Assembly (NCBI GenBank): GCA_002794785.1
Contig: NBBA01000006.1
Location: 310,001-374,000, forward strand
Direction of reading: 5' to 3'
Length of the DNA: 64,000 bases
From: Coniferiporia sulphurascens
Taxonomy: Eukaryota; Basidiomycota; Agaricomycetes; Hymenochaetales; Hymenochaetaceae
Numbering within the stretch: position 1 is the first letter of the stretch; every line of letters begins with the position of its first letter. The notes under the pieces are model-generated. The model worked only from the letters and a program-made list of their open reading frames with translations, was not told the DNA's origin and ran no database searches. This document shows positions 32,295 through 43,900 of this stretch, piece by piece. The position numbers and the translations under genes are program-made.

Positions 32295-35200
32295 TCAAAC
32301 TTTTACTAGGCGGAGTAGACTCGTAAAACATTTGATTAATTCTATCGTTAGCGCTTTCGTCATAATATCAGCCTTTTGCTGTCCAGTTGGAATATATGAA
32401 ACTAGTATGGTTTCATTTTCAATATAATCTCGTAAGAAATCTTTTCTTATGTCAATATGTTTCGTTCTTTGCGTATATTTTTGTTCTGTTGAATTTACTA
32501 TCATTATGGCTGCTTGATTATCACATAATATTTTCGTAGGTGTATCCAAGGTCTGCAGTACCTCTTCAACCAGTCTTCTTAGCCATATTGCTTCTTTTAC
32601 TCCATGAGTTAAAGCTTGTAATTCTGCTTCACATACTGATAGTGACACTAATTCTTGTTTTTTGCTTGACCAGGATGTCGTCGCGTTTCCTATTTGGAAT
32701 ATATATCCTGATATAGCTTTATGTCCTTCTTGTGTCATTCCATCAGCATTGGTATATCTGATTAACTCAATTGGTTCCTTTCCTCCGAGTATTAACCAAT
32801 AATCGTTCGTTCCTTTTAGATATTTGAAACAATGTTTTACTGCATTGTAATGTTCAATACTAGGTTTATTCAAATGCCTAGCAAATTGACCTGTTGCGAA
32901 TGATATATCAGGTCTCATGCAATCTGCTGCATATCTTAATGCTCCAACCATGTTCATATATGGTATTTGATTCATGAAGTTTAATTCTTCATTAGTTGGA
33001 TTTTCGAGTGATTTTAACACTTGACCAGGTGTCATTGGTGTTCGTACCGTTGCAGCGTCTTTTAATTTGTATTTTTCTATTATATTATCAATATAATGTT
33101 TTTGTCTTAATTTTATAATTCTTTCATCTCGGTTTCTTTCGATTTCAATGCCGAGTAACCAATGTATATCGTTTCCGTCAGTAAATTTTACATGTTTTTC
33201 AATTTCGTCTTTAAAGGCTTTTATTATTAATAAATTTAAGCCACATATCGTTATGTCGTCAACATGTATGAAAAGTATTAGAATTGTTTTTCCTTTTTCT
33301 TTTCTTAGGAATACTGCGTTGTCTTGGACTGCTCGTGTTAGTCCTATTCCGATTAATATTTCAGATAATTTTTTATACCATCGTCTGCCTGCTTGTTTTA
33401 ATCCGTATAAGGCTTTATTTAATTTTAAAACTTGTCCAGGTTTTATTTCGATTAAGTTTCCTGGAGGTGCTTTTATATATATGTTTTCGTCTTTTTCTAA
33501 TTCACCATATAGGTAAGCTGATTTTATATCAATCTGGTGAATTTCGTAATTGTTTGTTGCACTCCAACTTAATATAGTTCTTACTGTAGCTAATTGTGCT
33601 ACTGGAGCGAATGTGTTGTTTGAGTAGTAGTCTATGCCTTCTTTCTGGGCAAATCCTTGAACTACTAATCTTGCTTTGTAACATTCGATTTCTCCATTTG
33701 CTAATTTTTTTGTTTTGTAAACAAATCTTGTTCTGATTATGTTTGCTTCTTTTGGTGGATCAATGATTTTCCATGTAGATCTTTCAATTAGCGTTTTTAT
33801 TTCTTCTTTCATTGCCGTGATCCACTGATTTGCGTCAATTCGATTGATCGCTTGTTGATATGAATTTGGATCACCTATTAATTCCATATTGAATTGATTG
33901 AATTCCGTAAGATAAGCGACTGTATTTTGTTCGTCAAAGTTTAGACCTAATGATCGTTTTGTTGGTTTAATATTTCTTATTGGTCTTTCATTTGTTAATT
34001 CTTTTATTTGTTCATTTTATTTTTCTGTTATATTCTCCCCTTCAATTTTAGATGGAGGAGAATCTAAAAATTGTAAGTTTCGTTCGACTGTAATTTTTCT
34101 ATTGTGATAGGTTCTATGACCTTTACTTTCTTCGTCAAATCCTAACCATTGTGCATATATTCCTTTTGGTTGTAATTTATTTACGTCTTCTTGCTTTATT
34201 ATGCAATATTGGCCGAATTCTTTTAAATCGTCTATGTTGTAATTTTCGTTATATCATTTAAAATATGGTGTTTTAAATTCAATAGCGCTCTTTGGCATTC
34301 TATTGTAAACGTAAGTACTGTATTTTACAGCTTCTCCCCATAGACTGGGTGGTAATTTTGCTTGTAGCAGATTTACTCGTGTATTATTTAAAATTGTTTG
34401 ATGCGATCGTTCTGCTACTCTGTTTTGTTGTGGTGTATCGTGAACAGTCAGCTTTCGTATTGTTCCATGTTTTTCTAAATATTCAGTGAATTGTTTACTT
34501 AAAAACACTGTGTTGTTATTGCTTTGTAATATTTTTATTTTTATATTAAATTGTGTATTGAGCATAGTAGCCCAAGTCATATAAGCATTTAAGCCCTCAT
34601 CTTTTGTTTTTAATAAAATCATTTTTATCCATCTTGTAGCATCGTCTACAAGTGTTAGAAGATATTTATATCCTCCTATAGCATGTGTGGATGCTGGACC
34701 CCATATGTCCATATGTATGTGATCGCCAAATTTTTCGGCTAACTTTGAAATGCGTAATTTTGGGATTTGCATTCTTTTTATATTTGCTTGTATGCAGATT
34801 GTGCATTGAGTTTCGTCGTAATTTGATATTTTATTATTTGTAATTTGATCTTCTTTTAATAATCGTTTTATGTAAGCATAACTTATATGCCCAAGTTTTT
34901 TGTGAAGTTCAAATAATGTTACATTTTTTGTAGCCGCTTGTACATCATTGTTAAATATACTATACAATCCATTTGTATTTTTAATTTTTCCGCATAAAGA
35001 TCCATTAGGATACTTTATTGTGCATTCATTTGTTTTATAAATAAATTTGTAGCCGTCTTGACATAGAAGTCCTTGAGAGACTAATGTCATATTCATTTTA
35101 GGATTGTAGTATACGTTTGATAGTATTATGACACTTACCGAGTGTCCGTTGGGGATGTAAAGCTTAAGATCCCCTACTATGTTTGCCATAAACGTTGTTT

Positions 35201-37142
35201 TATTGGCGGCTGTTATCGTGATCGTGTCAGTTTTATATGTATTTCGTAATCGATTTAGATATGGTGTTAAATGTATTGTTGCACCAGTGTCAATTATATC
35301 TATTGAGGAATAAATATTGTTAGCAATTTTTTCTGTTGTTATAACGTTAATGCTTACATCCAAATTATTGTCATCCACGTCTTCCATGGCACTATCGTAG
35401 TTTCCTATTTTGTCAAGGAAATCGTTATAAGAATATATTGGGAATTCTCCCATGTCGAAATCATTATCGTCGACTTCGGTTATGAAAGCGCCAATTTCGC
35501 CTTGGCTGATTACGGTGCTTAGTTCGATTCGAGAGCTCGATGCGATGTTTGTTGCTGCTGCTGCTGCAGTATGTTTAGCCTGGGCCGCACTTGCCCCAGT
35601 CGATGTCGGTGCCGCTGACGCACCCGTTTCCTTCCCTTTTCCTTTGTCGTCGTTTGCGTCCTCTTTTTTCTTCTGAGCTGCCTTCGTCCATTCCGTTTTT
35701 GGTGCCCAGCAGTCTCAACTGAAGTGCCCTAGTTTGTTACAATTGTAGCACTTAATAACGTGTGATTGTTGGTTAGGGGAATATCCCCCTCGTCCTCTTC
35801 CTCGCATATATCCTCCACGGCCCCTATAGCCGCGACCTCGTGGTTGTACTCCACTGCTGTTACCGCGTCTGCGGGCCCTAAAATAGGGGTGGTTCCGCTC
35901 ATCCTTGGGCAGGTGATTAGCTGCTGCTCCTGTTCTCTGATGATTTTTACACCACCCCTCAAAGGCGTTTCTTAGTGCCATTAGTAGGAATTGAGGGGTT
36001 AGTTCAATTTCATCTTTGTCTGGATTCGTTTCGTTAATTGTTTTAATATATAACTCACTCTGCGTGAGTACATATTGATATTGTTCGGGTGTTGCCCGCG
36101 TAATAGCCGATATGTATGTCGACTCGGAAACTTTTACCCCTTGGGCTATTAGTTCCTCGTATTTATTGCTGAGGTTATCAAGCGTTCCATCGAAATGGCT
36201 GACATGACCTCTGATATCAAAAAGGGCAGCCTCGTTAAAGCCCTTTGTAATTGTTGTCTGGACATTATATCATCTGTCAAGTGCTTTGAGTAGCGCTGGA
36301 ATATCTTTGTTAAAATTAAGATAATAAGCCAATATCTTGTTGGGCATAGTGCGCATAATGCCGTTATATAAAGCGCTTGATATACCATTCTCTCCAGTTC
36401 CTGGGGAGTTAGTGAGCAGGTTACCATAACCTGCACTCTTGATGGCACTGCGGACTCTGTAATTCCAGAGTTTATAGTTTCTGTGCCTGTCGAGTTTCTC
36501 GATTCCGTCAAAGAATTTCTGGAGTTCCACGAGTTTAGTTGCCATACTCGGTTCATCTTCCTCGGTATCGTTAGTGTCTGAATCGTCAGGATCAGATGGT
36601 TCTGATGGCTCACGTGATGGGTTATTTTTATATTCTTCTGAGTTTTCTTCTTTGTTATCTTCTTTTTTATTGTCTTCTTTTTTATCGCTTTCTTCTTCTT
36701 CTGGCTTAATATAAGGGTTATCAATTTTAAATTGTTCTTTTTCTGTTGGATCTGATATGCCCAAATACGTACTTATTCGATATCTGATTTCGGATGATTT
36801 TCCTTGATCTGATATTCCTAAATCTTTAGCGTGATTCGTTAGTTCCATTTTATAGTCAGTTCTTATTTTTAATTTTTCGTCTTTGGTAGAATTATCATAC
36901 CTGTTTATTCAATCTTGTATTTGTTGTTCTGTTCCGTTAATAGGTATTTGTCTTAGGTTACATTGGAGTATTAGGTCGACTAACCTTTTGCTATCTTTAG
37001 CTTTTTGAATTTTTTCTTCAAGCTCTTCGATCGTTGATGACTGTGTGTACGTTATTTTAAATTCGTTAGCAGTGATTCGTAATCCTGATAATTTTTGCAA
37101 ACGTGTTTGCTCACGAGTGTTTGGTTTCTGTCCATCAGACAT
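32295..37142 (-). pseudogene. Copia Gag-Pol, inactivated by nonsense transitions
   Basis: The frame spans 4848 nt, identical in length to the intact frame of copy 1, so there is no net indel. In-frame stops are at 36909-36911, 36270-36272, 35715-35717 and 34254-34256 (each TGA where copy 1 has CGA) and at 34017-34019 (TAA where copy 1 has CAA). The third falls within the CCHC knuckle. Important missense changes follow the same transition pattern: the integrase SDND becomes SNNN, NGVAER becomes NRVAER, and RNase H TDAD becomes TNAD. The reverse transcriptase HVDD is still present. It cannot make a functional polyprotein. Confidence 0.93.
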
Positions 37143-37211
37143 GGTTTCATTATTTGAGGATTTATAAATTCGTTAATCGTTTCATTAGTTGTAGAGTCAA
37201 GGCTCATAACC

Positions 37212-37468
37212 TCTTAAAATCTATGCACGTTGTGGTAGACGATGAGGTGCAGTGGTGGTGTTCAGGCAAGGTGGGTTATCAGCGTAAACCGATGTATTTC
37301 TAGGGTGAGACCAGCTCCCCTTATATACACGTTCCGTGGGCTAGTACTACTATAACTATCTAGCTCCTATATCTTATGGCGTTATCATTGTGTTATTGTT
37401 CACTTAGTAAGGTGGTTGTTCATATGACCATGTACTATATTTATATCGTTAGTTATATTTATTTAATA
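37212..37468 (-). repeat. 5' LTR of copia copy 2
   Basis: 257-bp direct repeat paired with 32031-32287, followed by GAAGG. Confidence 0.93.
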
Positions 37469-37473
37469 GAAGG

Positions 37474-38279
37474 GTTACATGCTAATGCCAGTCTGCGCTA
37501 TTACGATTGGAGGGCAGCGTGAGTGGGGGCCTGCAGTATGGGGCCGGGTTGAGCGTGGGTGCCGGGGCACCCAATTGGGGAAGTCCAGGGGAACCAGATA
37601 TCATGAAGCACCATTGTGGTGAGTGGGAGTGTGTCAGATGGCTAGTCAGTGGGAAAAGTAGGAATGCTGGGTTATTGGGGGCTGCTGATCGAGAGGGGGC
37701 GGCAGCGGTGCGCACTTATACCCAGACCAAATAAGGCCCTCATCCTCCAACGTGGTCCACCAATCCAAGAGTCCTGTGAGGGGTTGTCCAACACCCACCC
37801 TGCATGATGCAGTGGCAGTCAGTACACCTGGTGTGAGGATTTGATCCACTCACATGCTGAGCACCCCTCCCCTCTCGGGGGGCTGCACCATGGGTGGCAA
37901 GGGGGGTCGAAAGCCCCTCACTGTGACATCCCATGGTAGGCATTAACATTGTAGCCTCCCAGGGGAACCCCAGGTATGGTTGGGGTAGTGCCTGCAAACC
38001 ACTCAGGCCCCCTTCCTTAGACGGATACCCCCCTCACAGCACCAAAACCCAAAGGGAGATGGTGGTGGTAAGAGATCAAGAAGGGATGACATCTTGGGGA
38101 CCAATGAGACATTTGAAGTTTTCAATGAGTACAATGGAATTACAGTATTGGCATGGTGCCCTTTAGGAACTTCAGGTACCTCTCAGAGCATGTTTGTCAT
38201 CAGGGGGTCTGAGATAAGTACCTAATATTAATATTAATGTTGGGAATTTCCGGATTTTGGAAATCTTGACTACGGGAAC
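37474..38279. other. Unassigned sequence right of copia copy 2
   Basis: GC-rich, with many direct short words, and no convincing coding frame. 38095-38279 resembles 28495-28670 (shared GGGGACCAATGAGA and CTGAGATAAGTA), so part of it is a dispersed repeat. Confidence 0.45.
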
Positions 38280-38487
38280 TACAGTCGAACCTCCCATAAC
38301 GGATAAAATCTAAAAATTTATGCTGAATTATCCCAATATCTTTCGGGCAGTAAATGTGCAGCTACATTCATAAGTGAATATATCTCTACACAAATAAAAG
38401 TCTGAATCAGACCCCAGACGAAGCCTTCATTTTCTATTTGAGTTTTTTCAAAAAAATCAGGCTTCCATTATGGGAGGTTTGACTGTA
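38280..38487. mobile_element. 204-bp MITE with 20-bp terminal inverted repeats and TA target sites
   Basis: CAGTCGAACCTCCCATAA at 38282 is repeated inverted as TTATGGGAGGTTTGACTG ending at 38485, one mismatch in 18. TA dinucleotides flank the element at 38280-38281 and 38486-38487, as expected for Tc1/mariner/pogo-type insertion. There is no coding capacity in 204 bp. The termini are of the kind carried by fungal pogo-like elements. Confidence 0.8.
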
Positions 38488-40952
38488 CCGTATTAAGTAT
38501 TTAGATCACACGCCGTATAAAGTTTATACAGTACCTGACCCCAAATTGGAAGGCGCCCCTAATTGAAAAATACAGTAGTGAATGTTACAGCATATAGGCT
38601 TATCAGACAAATCCATAATAATGTTTGGGGTGAAGGGAAACACTACTTTCTGCTTAGGGCGCAGCGGCGTCACGGTACTTGACTACTTAAATCCACCCGC
38701 AGTTACGCCTGCATGTGCTGTACTGTACCGACAACACTGTATGCTCTTGGTCCGGCTTCCGGAACGACCCCCACTTCGAGATTCCTGATCAACGACCTCA
38801 AATTGGAGAACAGAACGGACCTGGGGTTGTGCTGTGCCACTGGCAGTCAGTACGCCTCTAGATTTCCTACGGGCTTTACGCAGGTGCGACGGGCCGACGG
38901 AGCTTCAGTCCGGATCTGAGTATCCGAGTGTGGTAAATTGAATGGAACCAAGTTGAATTGAGTTGGATTGAATTAGATTTTGTATTCTTGACTCGGGAGT
39001 CCGATACGGGACTGGAGATGGCGGTTGAGCTCCGGGTTGTCATTGAATTTGAATGCGCGTGATTAACGGCTTCTCTTTTTTGTTTGTTCGTTGATTAACG
39101 TGTATCTTGTACTTGTACTTGTTCTTGTCTTTTTCTTTTTGTCTTTTTGTCTTTTTGGTTTTGTTCGACTTTGTTCCGGGTAAAAGTTAAAAAATGACAG
39201 GTGTAAGTTCCGGTCGTACAAGTACCGAAATTCGAAAAATGCTGTTTTCTCTGACGAATGAGGAATACTGTATACTAAGCTGCGTTCCGGACTGCCGGAA
39301 CTGATCTCACGGCTGGGCTGAATGCGAATATGTTCTATAGCCATGTCGGTGTTTGATAGTATTTGTACCAAATCCAAGGATTTGTTTTTGCGCGTGTGGT
39401 TTGGCTTTCGGGTGGCGTATTGTCAATGTGCGGTTGCCGTAACACCCTCAAGCGAGCGGCGTGCTGGCGTGCGTCGCCGACTCGGATACGTCATTGAGAT
39501 GTGTATTTATATTACTTATCGCTTCACCGCTTCACTGCTTCACCGCCTCAATGCCTCACTGCATCGCTGCCTTGCTGCTTCGTCGCGCGAGATTCACTTC
39601 GATTTCAATCTCGGTTTTTTGGATTCGGTTTTGATCTGACTCGGCCTTGATGGTACTAGTACTAGAGTATTAGTGGCTTGGCTTGGGCTTGCCATGAGCT
39701 CGGTGGAGCCCGCGTGCAAAAGTCCCGAATAGGAGTCTTTAGCGCTTGATCCGTCTGCGGTTGGTTGCGGTCTGCAGTCTGAATCTGACCGTCTGTGTGC
39801 CTCGCTTGAGCCTCGTTTTTTTTCGTTTTTCGTTTTCGGACATCCGAGTTCCGATTGTGTGTTCCGAATACGAGGGTCGGGGCTTCTTTACTTCTTTACT
39901 TCTTTCTTGTGCGTTGGATTGGATTGGATGGGATTGGGTTCCTTCGGAGATGGCCATGGAGCGAGGGCGGCTTGCCTTGGTCCTTGGATGGGCGATGAAC
40001 AGAGTTGAGATGGATATGAGTATGAGGTTTGCGTTTTGAGGTTAATTGCGGCGGTGCTGGGTATTGATTATGAATCCTGGATATGAATATGGGGTGGGCA
40101 TCGATAGGCTCAAGTGGAATAATCAATCGGGTGCACTCGTAGTTGCACGGAATTAGAATGTCTATTATGGTCTATTGTAAGTGGGCACGCCGCATGGCTT
40201 GTGCGTTGGACGGTGCGGTGGCGTTAGCTGGGGTAGTATATTGACTGTTTTGAGACGGGGTTCAATCGGCGCGTGCGAATCGGGGGTAGTTGTATTTGCA
40301 TTCGGAGGGTAGAGCGGCGCAGGGGGAAGCCTAATACAGTACCGTATCGAGTCCGAATCTGAGGCGCCGGTGGAGTCGTAGATAGCGATGTTGGCTGTAT
40401 GCGGTTTCTTTTGTCGAGTTGGGGTTTTTCTTTGTCCTGGGCCTGGGCAGGATTATTTACTTAAGGTGGGGCTGGGGCCTAGACTTTTAGGCCTAGAGCT
40501 AGCACTGGGGTGGAAGTGGGAGACCTGAGGAAAGGTGAAGCGGAACCGCGAAGCGCAAACGTCGGCGCCTGCGAGGGCGTAGTTGTCGTCGGCGAACCCG
40601 GGCCTGGCAGCGGACAAAGGCGGTTCTATTCCATTTTTTGATTTGGTAAAAGCGATTGGATCAGTGCCTTTTGTGGCCGCGCGGGCCTTTTGGACGTTGG
40701 CTTGCCCGATCAGCGCGTCGCCGTATGCCGAGAACTGGACTCGGCACGGGTCGTGTGACTGGCCGTGACCTGCTAACCGCCGGCAAGTGCACCGCATATG
40801 GGCAAGCCGGCCGGGGGGGAGGTCAGCCGCGGAATGTTCCCACAAGGCTATCGAGGGGCAGCAGTCAGCGTCGTCCTCGTCCCGTCGCTGTCACTGCTGC
40901 TACCTACTGCAACTTGCAGCTGCCCTTTTTTTCTTTCTCTCTCCCGCTCATC
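38488..40952. other. Intergenic and 5' region of the histidine kinase gene
   Basis: No gene supported. Around 38945-38985 there are repeats of TTGAATTGAGTTGGATTGAA type, and 39525-39590 carries short TTCACCGC/TGCTTC repeats. A run of C/T ending at the ATG (about 40920-40950) is the likely core promoter or leader of the kinase gene. Confidence 0.5.
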
Positions 40953-43900
40953 ATGTCCGTCCGCGGCGGCACCAGGCCGCTCGCCGACCCCTTTCTCTCC
41001 CATCTCGTCGCCGTACTCTCCGTCTACGAGCTTGGCCCCGGCTCTTCTCCTATCCCCCGCTTTGAGGGCCCTCATGACTGGCAGACCGATATCATCCTCC
41101 GCTCCTTGGCCGCCATGGCTCGCCGCATGTACGCTGCCGAGGACACAGTCAGGGCTACCAAGGCCGGCGCATGGAAGGCCGGCGGGGGCACAAGCAAGAA
41201 GCGTCGCAGTGTCGAGATCGAGGACCGCTCGGACACCGACTCCACACCGCGCGGCGGCCACCCGCCCCCGTACGTCCGCGCCTCTTCCGTATCCACTGTC
41301 ACGGACTCCTCCGTCAGCGTCTCAACTCTCAGTAGCCGTTCCTCAAAGGCCGCTCTCCGCGGCGGCAGCACAAAGAACGGTCGTCAGTCCTCTCCGGACT
41401 CGTCGTCCACTGACTTTGAGATGTGCGATGTCCCAGCCCCATCGGATAGCCCATCGCAGATGCACTCTCAGGTCCTCACACAGGGAGAGCTTCAGCTGCA
41501 CCACCAGTCTGAATCTGTCCGCAGGGGCGGTAACGGGCGCTCGCGCTCGCGGCCCTCGCCCATGTCCATCTCGCTCGAGGGGCTCAAGGCCTCGCTCGAG
41601 CCGGAAAAGATGTTTGAGCGTAAGCTCCCCGAGTCTATGGCCTCACGCAGCGTGCCGGCGACGTCGACAGCGGAGCATGTCATCTGCCCGACGTGCTGCC
41701 GCGCGGTCGCCGACGGCTTCCCTCTTTCGCTCTCCCAGGGCGGCATCCTCGATATTGTCGGCTCCCGTGAGGGCAGCCCACTTGTTGTCCCTCCCGGCCC
41801 ACTGGCAACTGCAGCGTTCGAGAGTGGCATGAGCGCTGTTGAAGAGCTCAAGCTTCTCAAGACCCAGGTGCAGGATGTCTCCCGCGTGTGTCAGGCAGTA
41901 GCGCGCGGCGACCTCTCGCAGAAGATCACCGTGCCTGTTCAGGGTGTCGTGATGATTCAGCTCAAGGACGTTATCAATACCATGGTGCGATCCGTTTGTC
42001 TACTCTTTTTTTACGAGAAATTTATGCTCTTGTTGGTTCAGGTTGACAAACTCGGACAATTCGCAAAGGAAGTAACTAGGGTTAGTCAGGAAGTCGGAAC
42101 GGAAGGGTGCGTATACCCCATTTCCCCCTATTTCTATCCACGTAATCTAACACCCGCGCCTATATTTCTTCTCACCCTGTTTCGATCGCCCGCCGATCAC
42201 ACAGCAAACTCGGTGGACAGGCGCTCGTGCTCGATGTTGAAGGCACGTGGCGGGAGCTCACGGCAGTCGTGAACAATCTCGCCGCAAATCTCACATCGCA
42301 GGTACGCTCGATCGCGAAAGTCACAAAGGCGGTTGCGCTGGGCGACCTCTCGAAACAGATTGACGTCGATGCGCGGGGTGAGATACTTGATTTGAAAAAC
42401 ACGGTTAATGGCATGGTTATACGGCTCAGGGCGCTGGCGGCGGAAGTGACGAGAGTGACGTTGGAAGTGGGTAGTCAAGGGAAGCTTGGAGGTCAGGCGG
42501 TCGTACCGGATGTGGAGGGGGTGTGGTTACAGCTTACTGTGAACGTGCGTATACTTCTTCCCTTTCCTTTTTCCAGCCGGTGCTGACGGCCCATTCGCTC
42601 GCAGGTAAATCGAATGTGCTCGAACTTGACGAATCAGGTGCGGTCGATCGCAGCGGTGACGACGGCCGTGGCGAAGGGCGACTTGACACAGAAGGTTGAG
42701 ATCCAAGTCGAGGGTGAGATGGCGACGTTGAAGGAGACGGTGAATTCAATGGTGGACCAGCTTAGCACATTTGCGAGCGAGGTGACGCGTGTGGCGCTTG
42801 AAGTCGGGACGCAGGGCGTGCTCGGAGGCCAGGCGCGTGTTGAAGGTGTGCAGGGGACGTGGGCGGATTTGACGAGGAACGTGAACGTGCGTTGCTTCTA
42901 CTCCATCTTCAAATTTATTCTTGAGAGAAGCTGACGTATGACGCACTCCGACAGAAAATGGCTAGCAACCTCACGAACCAAGTACGCTCGATCTCGGAAG
43001 TGACAAAGGCTGTCGCGCATGGGAACTTGAGCAAGTTCGTGGATGTGGACGTGCAGGGTGAGATGCTTGATTTGAAGGAGACGGTGAACATGATGGTGGT
43101 ACAGTTGTCGTCGCTTGCGAATGAGGTTATTAGGATGTCGATTGAGGTCGGTACGGATGGGAAGTTGGGTGGTCAAGCTGTTGTCGCAGACGTGCAGGGC
43201 ATGTGGAAGGTGCGTAGACGTGGACGTGGTCACGTTAGAAAAACGCATTACTGACTTTTTATCGTCCGGGATTATACAGATCCTAACAGACAACGTGAAC
43301 TTGATGGCCATGAACCTCACCGACCAAGTGCGTTCGATCACAGAAGTCACAAAGGCCGTAGCAGGGGGAGATTTAACGAAGAAGATTACGGTGGATGTGA
43401 GAGGGGAGATTCTTGATTTGAAGGAGACGGTGAATGGGATGACGGAGTCGTTGCGGGTGTTTGCGGATGAGGTGACGAGGCTTGCGAGGGAGGTCGGGAC
43501 GGAGGGGAGACTTGGAGGACAGGCGAGGGTGACTAATGTTGGAGGAACGTGGAAGGATCTGACGGATAATGTGAATGCTATGGCTGCGAATGTGCGTCTT
43601 TTTTTTCCTGTTGGGATTACGTGTCTCCGATTTGTTTACTGACATTTTTTTTCGCGCCTGCAGTTGACGTTACAAGTACGGACGATTGCGGTGGCGACGA
43701 CAGCCGTGGCGCAGGGAGACTTGACGCAGAAGATCAAGGGCGTGAACGTGCAGGGCGAGATACTCGATTTAGTTAACACGATTAACGGTATGATCGACCA
43801 GCTTGCGCTGTTTGCGGCGGAGGTGACCAAGGTTGCGAGGGAGGTGGGGACAGAGGGGAAGTTGGGTGTTCAGGCGGAGGTAGGGAATGTGCAGGGGACT

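Larger units (their letters stand above)
32026..37473 (-). mobile_element. Full-length decayed Ty1/copia element (copy 2) with GAAGG target duplication
   Basis: Element 32031-37468 with 257-bp LTRs at 37212-37468 (5') and 32031-32287 (3'), differing by eye at about five positions, all transitions. GAAGG flanks it at 32026-32030 and 37469-37473. The primer-binding site and purine tract match copy 1. The internal frame has exactly the same length as in copy 1 but carries at least five nonsense codons. Confidence 0.93.

Noticed and set aside
40798..41832. 344-codon plus-strand frame overlapping the histidine kinase start
   Set aside because: It lies in another frame of the first kinase exon and is Arg/Ser-rich as expected for a shadow frame; the kinase frame has conserved domains.
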